Notes: generated from the letters alone by a model not told the origin. A stretch of DNA of 9,799 bases from DASVLX01 sp035552275 (GCA_035552275.1 DASZLR010000267.1:1-9799); one strand, 5' to 3'. Counted from the stretch's first letter, positions 1 through 5,743 are shown. Made by a program: numbers and translations.

Positions 1-319
1 CCGCGATCTGCGCGGCATTCAGCACGCCGGCATCCACAGCCTCAGCCATCACCGGCAGCCTGGTCAGCCGCGCGGCGCGGCTCACCCGCTGCTTCGCCTC
101 ACCACGGGTGATCGTCAACCGGTCACCCAACAACGCCTCCAAGTCCCGGTAGCCCACCTCCCCGGCCACCCCCCGAGTGTCCAGCTCGGCGACCACCCGC
201 AGCATCGCCGCGTGCGCCCGCCGCGCGACCCGCTCGATCTCGGCGAGACGATCAAGCAACTCCACGTCGGCGCAACGCCACAACTCGGTGGCCCGCAACA
301 CATCCGGTGAATCACTCAT
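1..319 (-). CDS. DUF222 / 13E12-repeat family protein (putative HNH endonuclease), N-terminal part, cut by the window edge
   Basis: The minus strand is open from an ATG at 319 to the left edge, giving about 106 residues that begin MSDSPDVLRATELWRCADV. The segment with LLDRLAEIERVARRAHAAML, AELDTRGVAGEVGYRDLEAL and LTITRGEAKQRVSRAARL, followed by LPVMAEAVDAGVLNAAQIA, matches the conserved N-terminal half of the DUF222 family. In complete members this is followed by a C-terminal HNH nuclease domain, which would lie outside the window and cannot be checked. These proteins are multicopy, partly mobile genes of actinobacteria (13E12 repeats in M. tuberculosis). The ribosome site is weak (GGTGA about 10 nt upstream). 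A three-codon ORF (ATG GAT GTA TGA) ends by overlapping the start as ATGA, which might couple initiation. A LexA box lies 55 bp upstream, so DNA-damage induction is likely. Family assignment is firm; nuclease activity is inferred. Confidence 0.85.
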   Translation of the reverse strand, partial: MSDSPDVLRATELWRCADVELLDRLAEIERVARRAHAAMLRVVAELDTRGVAGEVGYRDLEALLGDRLTITRGEAKQRVSRAARLTRLPVMAEAVDAGVLNAAQIA

Positions 320-352
320 ACATCCATGATCACCGCGTCAGCCGCCCACCGC

Positions 353-370
353 ATCATCCTTAAGGATGAT
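353..370. promoter_or_regulatory. Perfect 18-bp palindrome in the leader of the DUF222 gene
   Basis: The sequence ATCATCCTTAAGGATGAT equals its own reverse complement with no spacer. It lies 3 bp from the SOS box, between that box and the DUF222 start. Perfect AT-richer palindromes without a loop usually bind dimeric proteins rather than form terminators, and no T-tract follows on either strand. If the promoter proposed for the DUF222 gene is right, the palindrome covers part of its -10 and the transcription start. The protein that would bind is unknown. Confidence 0.55.
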
Positions 371-373
371 CTT

Positions 374-389
374 TCGAACGAACGTTCGA
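374..389 (-). promoter_or_regulatory. LexA-binding SOS box upstream of the DUF222 gene
   Basis: TCGAAC-GAAC-GTTCGA is an exact match to the mycobacterial LexA consensus TCGAAC-N4-GTTCGA, with perfect 6-bp half sites. It sits 55 bp before the DUF222 start. On the minus strand it falls inside the 16-bp spacer between a weak -35 (TTGGTC, 393-388) and a possible -10 (GATCAT, 371-366), the classic position for LexA repression. Members of the 13E12 family in M. tuberculosis are known to carry SOS boxes, which supports the pairing. The box is also just past the yceI stop, but it faces the start of the DUF222 gene only. Confidence 0.88.
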
Positions 390-407
390 CCAACGGGCTA
401 GTGATGG

Positions 408-971
408 TCAGCCAGCGCGGAGCACGGCCTCGATCTCCAGGGCGACCTGGAGCTTGTCGCTGACCACCGCGCCACCGGTCTCCAGCACCGCGTTGAACTT
501 CATCTCGTAGTCGCTGCGCAATACCGTCGTGGTCGCGGAGAAGCCGACGCGGGTGCCACCGTAGGGGTCCGGGCCGAAACCGGACAGCTCCAGGTTCAGC
601 GCGACCGGCTTGGTGACGCCGTGCAGGGTCAGGTCGCCTTCGAGTACGAAACCTTCCTCGCCCGGCTTGAGGGCGGTCGAGCGGAAGGTGATCGTCGGGT
701 GGCTGGCCACGTCCAGGAAGTCGGCGCTGCGGATGTGGTTGTCCCGGTCCGAGTTCTTGGTGTCGACGGAGGCGGCCTCGATGGTCGCGGTCACCGAGGA
801 GTCCAGCGGGTTCTCGGCGGTGACGATCTCGCCGGAGAAGGCGCCGAAGCTGCCGCGCACCTTGCTGACCGCGAAGTGCCGGGCGGTGATCGAAACGTCC
901 GAGTGCACCGGGTCGATGTCCCAGGTTCCGACGACGTAGCCGGGGATGGTGGGTGCGGATGGGCTCGTCAT
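408..971 (-). CDS. YceI-family lipocalin-like protein
   Basis: A 187-residue protein starting MTSPSAPTIPGYVVGTWDID. YceI hallmarks are visible in order: WDIDPVHSDVSITARHFAVSKVRGSF near the N-terminus, VDTKNSDRDNHIRSADFLD in the middle, HPTITFRST, GDLTLHGVTKPVAL, and a C-terminal VALEIEAVL strand. The family forms an extended beta-barrel binding isoprenoid-type lipids; many members are periplasmic, but this one has no signal peptide and is probably cytoplasmic. The start is ATG at 971: GGAGG lies 8 nt upstream, whereas the in-frame TTG at 986 overlaps that ribosome site. It is divergent from a MarR regulator, a recurrent pairing, and two TTGA-N4-TCAA sites lie over its promoter, so repression by that regulator is expected. 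The ligand is unknown. Confidence 0.93.
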   Translation of the reverse strand: MTSPSAPTIPGYVVGTWDIDPVHSDVSITARHFAVSKVRGSFGAFSGEIVTAENPLDSSVTATIEAASVDTKNSDRDNHIRSADFLDVASHPTITFRSTALKPGEEGFVLEGDLTLHGVTKPVALNLELSGFGPDPYGGTRVGFSATTTVLRSDYEMKFNAVLETGGAVVSDKLQVALEIEAVLRAG

Positions 972-990
972 GGCGAAGACCTCCAATTGA

Positions 991-1002
991 TTGAGTGTTC
1001 AA
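991..1002. promoter_or_regulatory. Putative MarR operator O1
   Basis: TTGAGTGTTCAA is a TTGA-N4-TCAA inverted repeat. It is one of two matching copies in the yceI-marR gap (the other at 1022-1033) and lies just downstream of the predicted yceI -10, at about the expected transcription start. The TTGA/TCAA half sites and the divergent arrangement are typical of MarR-family autoregulated loci. No binding data exist for this site. Confidence 0.65.
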
Positions 1003-1007
1003 CGATG

Positions 1008-1036
1008 ACTCTACAACGAAGTTGAGAGTTCAACAA
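1008..1036 (-). promoter_or_regulatory. Predicted yceI promoter
   Basis: On the minus strand TTGTTG (1036-1031) and TAGAGT (1013-1008) are separated by exactly 17 bp, a reasonable sigma-70-type pair. The start of transcription would be near 1001, leaving about 30 nt of leader with GGAGG before the ATG at 971. Operator O2 overlaps the -35 and spacer, and O1 overlaps the start region. Confidence 0.5.
1022..1033. promoter_or_regulatory. Putative MarR operator O2
   Basis: TTGAGAGTTCAA, within the longer arms GTTGA-GAGT-TCAAC (1021-1034). It repeats O1 in the same sense with a 31-bp offset, close to three helical turns, which would place two dimers on one DNA face. It overlaps the proposed -35 of marR and the -35/spacer of yceI, so occupancy should block both genes. 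Confidence 0.65.
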
Positions 1037-1048
1037 GTCGGGTACACT
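1022..1048 (+). promoter_or_regulatory. Predicted marR promoter, leaderless type
   Basis: TACACT (1043-1048) is a good actinobacterial -10 (TAnnnT). The best -35 is TTGAGA (1022-1027) with a short 15-bp spacer. The marR ATG lies 7 nt after the -10, so transcription should begin at or next to the A of the start codon. The absence of any clear Shine-Dalgarno sequence before that ATG agrees with a leaderless mRNA. Confidence 0.5.
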
Positions 1049-1054
1049 GGCCGC

Positions 1055-1567
1055 ATGACGGAGGTGCGTTGGCTCAGCGACCGGGAACAGGCCGTGTGGC
1101 GACGGTTTATCTACGCCACCGGCAAGTTCTACGAGGAGCTCGAACGGCAGTTGCAGCGCGACTCCAACATGCCGCACACCTACTACACCATCTTGGTGGC
1201 GCTGTCCGAATCCGACAACCGGACTATGCGGATGAGCGATTTGGCCGATGAGTGTCGCAGCTCACGCAGCCGGCTTTCGCACGCCGTGGCCAAGCTGGAG
1301 GCCGCCGGCTGGGTCACTCGCAGGGGCTGTCCCTCGGACAAGCGCGGCTCGTACGCGGTGCTGACCGACGCCGGATTCGCCGCCATCGACGACGCCGCGC
1401 CCGGCCATGTGGAATGGGTGCGGCAGCACCTGTTCGACGTGCTGACCGAGGAGCAGCTCGACCAGTTGGAGCGGATCTGCGGCGCCATCGAGAACCGGAT
1501 CGACGGCGATGCCGACAACCGGATGGAGCGCCAACTGGCCAGCGGGGCTGACCGACAGGTGAGCTGA
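1055..1567 (+). CDS. MarR-family winged-helix transcriptional regulator
   Basis: A 170-residue protein starting MTEVRWLSDREQAVWRRFIY. The layout is that of MarR dimers: N-terminal dimerisation helix, then a winged helix-turn-helix with MRMSDLADECRSSRSRLSHA and AVAKLEAAGWVTRRGCPSDKRGSYAVLT (the D-K-R-G wing motif), then a C-terminal dimer helix around LTEEQLDQLERICGAIENRI. ATG at 1055 is chosen because it begins the conserved region and sits 7 nt after a -10 hexamer. The gene is divergent from yceI across two TTGA-N4-TCAA operators, so it probably represses both itself and yceI. Its stop is only 25 bp before the phosphatidylinositol phosphate synthase gene, so readthrough could join the PIM operon to this promoter. 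The inducing ligand cannot be read from the sequence. Confidence 0.93.
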   Translation: MTEVRWLSDREQAVWRRFIYATGKFYEELERQLQRDSNMPHTYYTILVALSESDNRTMRMSDLADECRSSRSRLSHAVAKLEAAGWVTRRGCPSDKRGSYAVLTDAGFAAIDDAAPGHVEWVRQHLFDVLTEEQLDQLERICGAIENRIDGDADNRMERQLASGADRQVS

Positions 1568-1592
1568 CCGGGACCGTTACGCTGCGCAGGCC

Positions 1593-2228
1593 ATGCTCAA
1601 CATCTTCGCCCGAGCCTCGGTTTCCCGCGTCACCGATCCGGTGGGAGCGTGGCTGGTGCGCGCCGGCCTGACGCCGAACGCGATGACGGTGATCGGCGCG
1701 ACCGCCACCTGCGTCGCGGCGCTGTGGTTCTTTCCGCGCAACCAGCTCGTCGTCGGCTCGCTGGTGGTCGCTGCGCTGCTGTTGTCCGACCTGTTGGACG
1801 GGGCGATGGCGCGCACCTCCGGCAGCGTCACCAGGTTCGGCGCGGTGCTGGACGCCAGCTGCGACCGGATCGCCGACGGGGTGCTGTTCGGCAGCGTCGT
1901 GTGGTGGTGCTTCGTGGTCGCCGGCGATCGGATCACCGGCGCCGCCGCGCTGATCTGCCTGGGCGCCGCGCAGGTGATCTCCTACGTCAAGGCGCGGGCC
2001 GAGGCCACCGGGCTGAATGCCGGGGGCGGTCTGGTGGAGCGCGCGGAACGGTTCATCATCACTCTGCTGGGTACTTTGCTGCAGGGATTGGGCGTGCCGC
2101 ACGCGCTGTCCGTGGCGCTGTGGCTGCTCGTCGCGTTGGCACTGTTCACCGTCGGCCAGCGGCTGGTCGCCGTCTGGCGATCGGCGCGGGCGCTGGACCG
2201 GGAGTCCGCGCGGGGGAAGACGACGTGA
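1593..2228 (+). CDS. pgsA1: Phosphatidylinositol phosphate synthase (CDP-alcohol phosphotransferase)
   Basis: A 211-residue integral membrane enzyme that joins CDP-diacylglycerol and inositol-1-phosphate to give phosphatidylinositol phosphate, the precursor of PI, PIMs and lipomannans. The CDP-alcohol phosphotransferase signature is complete: D66-x2-D69-G70-x2-A73-R74 (DLLDGAMAR), then G83-x3-D87-x3-D91 (GAVLDASCD), the metal and nucleotide site. Several hydrophobic segments follow. SYVKARAEATGLNAGGG and VERAERFIITLLG closely resemble the mycobacterial PgsA1 C-terminal half, and the length is usual. The ATG at 1593 aligns with family N-termini although its ribosome site is poor. The stop overlaps the next start (GTGA), giving tight coupling to patA. 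In M. tuberculosis the upstream neighbour is a HIT-domain gene; here it is marR. Confidence 0.95.
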   Translation: MLNIFARASVSRVTDPVGAWLVRAGLTPNAMTVIGATATCVAALWFFPRNQLVVGSLVVAALLLSDLLDGAMARTSGSVTRFGAVLDASCDRIADGVLFGSVVWWCFVVAGDRITGAAALICLGAAQVISYVKARAEATGLNAGGGLVERAERFIITLLGTLLQGLGVPHALSVALWLLVALALFTVGQRLVAVWRSARALDRESARGKTT

Positions 2229-3154
2229 CGGCGTTCACGGAACGGCTGGCCGATACCGGCTATGGCGCCGGCTGGCGGCTGGCGCGAATCCTGCCCGAGA
2301 ACGTGGCGCGGTCGCTGTTCGCGTTCGGCGCGGACTGGGCGGCGCGGCGGCCGGGCCCCGGCACGCAACGGTTGCGCCGTAACCTGTCCAGGGTGGTGCC
2401 GCAGGCCGGCGAGGCCGAATTGGACGATCTGGTGCGGCAGGGCCTGCGGTCCTATGCACGGTACTGGTGTGAGGCTTTTCGGTTGCCCGCCATGGATCAC
2501 GACGCGCTGTGCCGCTCGGTCGACCCGCACATCACCGGCCAGGAGAACCTGGACGCCGCGCTGGCCGAGGGCAACGGCGCGGTCGTCGCCTTGCCGCACA
2601 GCGGCAATTTCGACGTGGTCGGCACCTGGGCGGTGCACCGATACGGCGGTTTCAGCACGGTCGCCGAACGGCTCCGGCCGGAGTCGCTGTTCCAGCGGTT
2701 CGTCGCCTACCGCGAATCGCTGGGTTTCGAGATCCTGCCGCTGACCGGCGGCGCCCAGCACACCTTCCGGGTGCTGTTGCGGCGGCTGCGGGAGAACCGG
2801 ATCGTCTGTCTGGTGAGCGACCGCGACCTGAGCGCCACCGGGGTGCCGGTGACCTTCTTCGCGGAGCGGACCCGGATGCCCGGCGGCCCGGCGACGTTGG
2901 CCGCGATGACCGGCGCCGCGCTGCTGCCGCTGGGCTGCTGGTTCACCGACGACGGCTGGGGGTTCCGCATCCACCCGCCGATCGCGGTCCCTGGCCGGGT
3001 CGCCGTGCCGGCCGCGACCCAGGCGCTGGCCGACGTGTTCGCCGGGGACATCGCCGCCCACCCGGCGGACTGGCACATGACGCAGCCGATGTGGCTGGCC
3101 GACCTGCCGCCGGGCCGGCGGCACGCGTTGCTGGCGGATCGGCCGGGGTTGTGA
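2225..3154 (+). CDS. patA: Phosphatidylinositol mannoside acyltransferase PatA
   Basis: A 309-residue acyltransferase of the LpxL/HtrB-like family. PatA moves a fatty acyl chain from acyl-CoA to the 6-position of the mannose added by PimA, on the inner face of the plasma membrane. The catalytic H-x4-D motif is present as H125-SGNF-D130 (ALPHSGNFD), followed by the usual VAERLRPESLFQRF and LVSDRDLSATGVPVTFF blocks and a MPGGPATLA segment. The GTG start at 2225 overlaps the pgsA stop by 4 bp and has GGGGGAAG 5 nt upstream inside pgsA. The same frame stays open far upstream inside pgsA but that part has no family similarity. Gene order pgsA-patA-pimA is that of mycobacteria and supports the call. 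The last codons lie in a 14-bp tandem repeat. Confidence 0.94.
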   Translation: MTAFTERLADTGYGAGWRLARILPENVARSLFAFGADWAARRPGPGTQRLRRNLSRVVPQAGEAELDDLVRQGLRSYARYWCEAFRLPAMDHDALCRSVDPHITGQENLDAALAEGNGAVVALPHSGNFDVVGTWAVHRYGGFSTVAERLRPESLFQRFVAYRESLGFEILPLTGGAQHTFRVLLRRLRENRIVCLVSDRDLSATGVPVTFFAERTRMPGGPATLAAMTGAALLPLGCWFTDDGWGFRIHPPIAVPGRVAVPAATQALADVFAGDIAAHPADWHMTQPMWLADLPPGRRHALLADRPGL

Positions 3155-3189
3155 GGTGGGCGTTGTGAGTTGGGCGCTGTGAGGTGGCC
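3148..3189 (+). repeat. Three-unit 14-bp tandem repeat at the patA/pimA junction
   Basis: Units GTTGTGAGGTGGGC (3148-3161), GTTGTGAGTTGGGC (3162-3175) and GCTGTGAGGTGGCC (3176-3189) run head to tail with one and three differences from the first. The array begins in the last codons of patA, includes its TGA stop, and ends 3 bp before the pimA GTG. The last unit supplies the GAGGTGG ribosome site of pimA, so the repeat has duplicated a stop/ribosome-site module. Confidence 0.8.
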
Positions 3190-3192
3190 ACC

Positions 3193-4359
3193 GTGAGAAT
3201 CGGCATCGTCTGCCCGTACTCGCTGGACGTGCCCGGCGGGGTGCAGTCGCATGTGCTGGATCTGGCGCGGGCGCTGCTGCGCCGCGGCCATGAGGTGAAC
3301 GTGCTCGCGCCGGCCGATGAGGACCGGCCGCTGCCGGAGTTCGTCACTTCGGCCGGGCGGGCGCTGGGCATCCCGTACAACGGATCGGTGGCCCGACTGG
3401 CGTTCGGGCCGGTGTCCTTCGCCCGGGTGCGACGGTGGATCCGGGAACACGAGTTCGACGTGCTGCACCTGCACGAGCCGACCGCGCCGAGCCTGTCCAT
3501 GTTGGCGCTGATGGTCGCGGACGGGCCGATCGTGGCCACCTTCCACACGTCCACCGCGCGATCGCGGATGCTGACCACGTTCCAGCCGGTGCTGCAACCG
3601 TTTCTGGAGAAGGTGACCGCCCGGATCGCGGTGTCCGCGCTGGCCCGTCGGGTGCAGGTGGAACACCTCGGCGGCGACGCGGTGGAGATCCCCAACGGCG
3701 TGGACGTCGGCTTCTACGCGGGCGCGCGGCCGCTGGCCGGCTATCCGCGAGCCGGTGGCACCGTCGGATTCGTCGGCCGGTTCACCGAGCCGCGCAAGGG
3801 GATGTCGGTGCTGCTGCCCGCGTTGCGCCGGCTGCTGCCGGACTTTCCCGAGCTTCAGCTACTGGTCGTCGGGCGCGGCGAGCCGGAGCAGTTGCGTCGG
3901 GAAGCCGGCCCGGAGCTGGCGGACCGAATCGTGCTGCTCGGCCAGGCCGATGACGCGACGAAGGCGCGGGCGCTGCGCAGCGTGGACGTCTACTGCGCGC
4001 CGAACACCGGCGGCGAGAGTTTCGGGGTGATTCTGGCCGAGGCGATGGCGGCCGGCGCGACCGTGGTCGCCAGTGACCTCAACGCTTTCCAGCGGGTGCT
4101 GGACGATGGGCGGGCGGGCGTGCTGGTGCCGGTGCGCGACGATGTGGCGCTGACGCGGGCGATCGGCGACGTGCTGTCCGATGTGGACCGACGCCGGGCG
4201 CTGGCCGACGTCGCCCGGGGGACCGTGCTGGCCTTCGACTGGTCGGTGGTGGCCGGTCAGGTGCTGATGGTCTACGAAACCGCGATCGCGGCGACCCCGG
4301 GCCGGGTGCACGAGGCCGGACACGATGTGAACGGAGTCAGCGGCGGCCACCGGCCCTGA
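3193..4359 (+). CDS. pimA: Phosphatidyl-myo-inositol alpha-mannosyltransferase PimA
   Basis: A 388-residue GT4-family (GT-B fold) enzyme that transfers mannose from GDP-mannose to the 2-position of phosphatidylinositol, the first committed step of PIM synthesis at the inner membrane face. It starts VRIGIVCPYSLDVPGGVQSH, nearly identical to mycobacterial PimA. Visible functional residues include the glycine loop at G15-G16, the FHTST block with H117, GRFTEPRKGM with R195 and K201, and the retaining-GT E-x7-E motif E274-SFGVILA-E282 within NTGGESFGVILAEAMAAG. GTG at 3193 is preferred over the in-frame GTG at 3184 because the latter lies inside the GAGGTGG ribosome site. It is third in the pgsA-patA-pimA operon, 38 bp after patA. 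A hairpin 38 bp past the stop may end the transcript. Confidence 0.97.
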   Translation: MRIGIVCPYSLDVPGGVQSHVLDLARALLRRGHEVNVLAPADEDRPLPEFVTSAGRALGIPYNGSVARLAFGPVSFARVRRWIREHEFDVLHLHEPTAPSLSMLALMVADGPIVATFHTSTARSRMLTTFQPVLQPFLEKVTARIAVSALARRVQVEHLGGDAVEIPNGVDVGFYAGARPLAGYPRAGGTVGFVGRFTEPRKGMSVLLPALRRLLPDFPELQLLVVGRGEPEQLRREAGPELADRIVLLGQADDATKARALRSVDVYCAPNTGGESFGVILAEAMAAGATVVASDLNAFQRVLDDGRAGVLVPVRDDVALTRAIGDVLSDVDRRRALADVARGTVLAFDWSVVAGQVLMVYETAIAATPGRVHEAGHDVNGVSGGHRP

Positions 4360-4396
4360 CGGCGGATATCGTCGCGCGTGCTGGGCGGGCGTCCCG

Positions 4397-4420
4397 CTGG
4401 CCGGTCACCGAACCGGTCAG
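4397..4420 (+). terminator. Hairpin after pimA, possible terminator
   Basis: CTGGCCGGT (4397-4405) pairs with ACCGGTCAG (4412-4420) over 9 bp with a single G-U wobble and a 6-nt loop (CACCGA). It starts 38 bp after the pimA stop. No T-tract follows, as is common for hairpins in high-GC actinobacteria, so efficiency is uncertain. The rest of the 179-bp gap (4360-4538) holds no other element I can support; a promoter for the next gene is expected there but not recognisable. Confidence 0.45.
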
Positions 4421-4538
4421 ATTCCCGGCCACGCCGAGCCCGATGCGCCGGCGAAGACCGTTGGTCGGCGACAATCCGGTCTGACGGTGGGACGGGTCTG
4501 GGCGCGTCGACGAGGACGGCGCCCGAAGGGGGACTGCG

Positions 4539-5027
4539 GTGAGCTTCGTCATCACGATCGCGGCGATCGTGTTGTTCTTGGCGCTGGTGCTCGGATCATG
4601 GCTGGTGAGCGCCGCCAACCGGCTCAACCGGCTGCACGTCCGCACGGACGCGGCCTGGGCCGGGCTGGACGCCGCGCTGGCCCGGCGCGCGGTGATCAGC
4701 CGGGCGGTGACGGCCGCCGGATGCCTGCCGGCCGAGCGGGCCGAGACGCTGCGGACGGCGGCCGACGAGGCCGAGCACGCGCCGCGCGGCGAGCGGGAGG
4801 CGGCCGAGAGTGAGTTGTCCCGGTTGCTCGGCGATCTGGACCGGCAGGCGCTGCCGGAGCCGCTGGCCGAGGAACTGACCGACGCCGGCCAGCGGGTGAT
4901 GCTGGCTCGGCGGGTGCACAACGACGCTGTGCGGGACACCAGGGCATTGCGGGCCCGACGGCTGGTCCGCTGGCTGCGGCTGGCCGGCACCGCCCCGCAA
5001 CCGGACTACTTCGAGATCGCCGAGTAG
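4539..5027 (+). CDS. LemA-like membrane-anchored protein (N-terminal part of the Rv2609c-type protein, no NUDIX domain)
   Basis: A 162-residue protein with one N-terminal membrane helix (about residues 4-25, FVITIAAIVLFLALVLGSWL), then a charged alpha-helical region. NRLNRLHVRTDAAWAGLDAAL-ARRAVISRAV resembles the LemA pattern of an Asp-Ala-Trp helix followed by a paired-arginine helix. The end, RRLVRWLRLAGTAPQPDYFEIAE, resembles the linker before the NUDIX hydrolase domain in the protein that follows pimA in mycobacteria (Rv2609c, from memory). Here the frame stops right after that linker. GTG at 4539 is supported by GAAGGGGGA 6 nt upstream. The gene keeps the position downstream of pimA, but 179 bp and a hairpin separate them. 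Its 3' end overlaps the convergent dioxygenase gene by 22 bp. Function is unknown. Confidence 0.85.
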   Translation: MSFVITIAAIVLFLALVLGSWLVSAANRLNRLHVRTDAAWAGLDAALARRAVISRAVTAAGCLPAERAETLRTAADEAEHAPRGEREAAESELSRLLGDLDRQALPEPLAEELTDAGQRVMLARRVHNDAVRDTRALRARRLVRWLRLAGTAPQPDYFEIAE

Positions 5028-5743
5028 CGGCTGTCGGCTTCCGGTCGGTCATCGCGCACGTCGGTCAGGGCGGGACACAGCGGCGGCTGGGCCATGAACC
5101 GTGGTGTGGTCCCGTGATGGGGCTGGGCCGCGTGCACCAGGAACGGATGGCACAGAAACACATCGCCGGGCGATCCGGTGGCCAGCGACACCGGCCGGTG
5201 CGCGGACGCCTCGTCCACCTCGCGGGCGATGTCGAACGGTGATACGCCGGCATCGCCGTAAGGGGCGAGGATCGGCGGGATGTCGCGATGCGAGCCGACC
5301 CGGATGCGCGTCGGCGCGTTGTCCGCATCAACCTCGGTGAACAGGAACAGCATCAGCAACGCGCGGCCGGTGGAATTGATGTTGGTGCGGTAGCGCGTCT
5401 CGCCCTCGGGTCGGAAGCTGCCTTCGATGTGCCAGCCGGCGTCGTCGGGCTCGTCGTGATGCGGGAAACGCAGCGGGAACGAGCCCAGCGATGACCGGGG
5501 CGTCCACCGTCCCGGCCCGACCAGCCGGTCGAAGGCGTCGTGCAACACCGGCGTGTTGGCCGCTGCCACGAATGGCGCGGCCGGCATGTCGAAGACCCAG
5601 ACGACCGGCTTGGTCCAGGTGGCCGGATCTTCGCGGTCGAAGCCCGTTTCCTGCCACAGCAGATCCGCGCAGGCCCGCGCGGTGGCGGTCGGGAACGCCT
5701 GCTCGATCTTGACGTAGCCGTCCCGACTGAACTGGATGGCCAT
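5006..5743 (-). CDS. Phytanoyl-CoA dioxygenase (PhyH)-family Fe(II)/2-oxoglutarate oxygenase
   Basis: A 245-residue soluble protein starting MAIQFSRDGYVKIEQAFP, the usual PhyH opening. Iron ligands appear as H105-I-E107 (GWHIEGSF) and a distal H204 in GDVFLCHPFLVHAAQPHH, with R215 (TTPRF) as the likely 2-oxoglutarate anchor. RALLMLFLFTEVDADNAPTRIRVGSH and the RFMAQPP ending are conserved features of an actinobacterial PhyH subgroup. The acidic ligand is Glu rather than the usual Asp of H-x-D. ATG at 5743 is preferred (GGTGAG about 7 nt upstream); a GTG at 5755 is in frame. It is the last gene of the minus-strand group, 64 bp after the phosphotransferase gene, with no terminator or clear promoter in the gap, so co-transcription is plausible. 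The substrate is unknown; a small hydrophobic or amino-acid-like compound is only a guess. Confidence 0.88.
   Translation of the reverse strand: MAIQFSRDGYVKIEQAFPTATARACADLLWQETGFDREDPATWTKPVVWVFDMPAAPFVAAANTPVLHDAFDRLVGPGRWTPRSSLGSFPLRFPHHDEPDDAGWHIEGSFRPEGETRYRTNINSTGRALLMLFLFTEVDADNAPTRIRVGSHRDIPPILAPYGDAGVSPFDIAREVDEASAHRPVSLATGSPGDVFLCHPFLVHAAQPHHGTTPRFMAQPPLCPALTDVRDDRPEADSRYSAISK

Noticed and set aside
115..315. 66-residue minus-strand frame
   Set aside because: It runs in another frame under the DUF222 gene, whose protein matches its family; this one is Cys/Trp/Arg-rich and matches nothing.
316..1002. Long minus-strand frame (228 codons) over yceI
   Set aside because: It is out of frame with the YceI protein, which has clear family motifs, and its translation is Arg/Gly-rich low-complexity typical of high-GC shadow frames.
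1649..2224. Upstream extension of the patA frame through pgsA
   Set aside because: The translated extension has no acyltransferase similarity and lies wholly inside pgsA; the GTG at 2225 has a ribosome site and aligns with family N-termini.
1982..3124. 380-codon minus-strand frame opposite pgsA and patA
   Set aside because: Its translation is rich in Arg, His, Pro and Gln without domains, and the opposite strand encodes two recognised enzymes.
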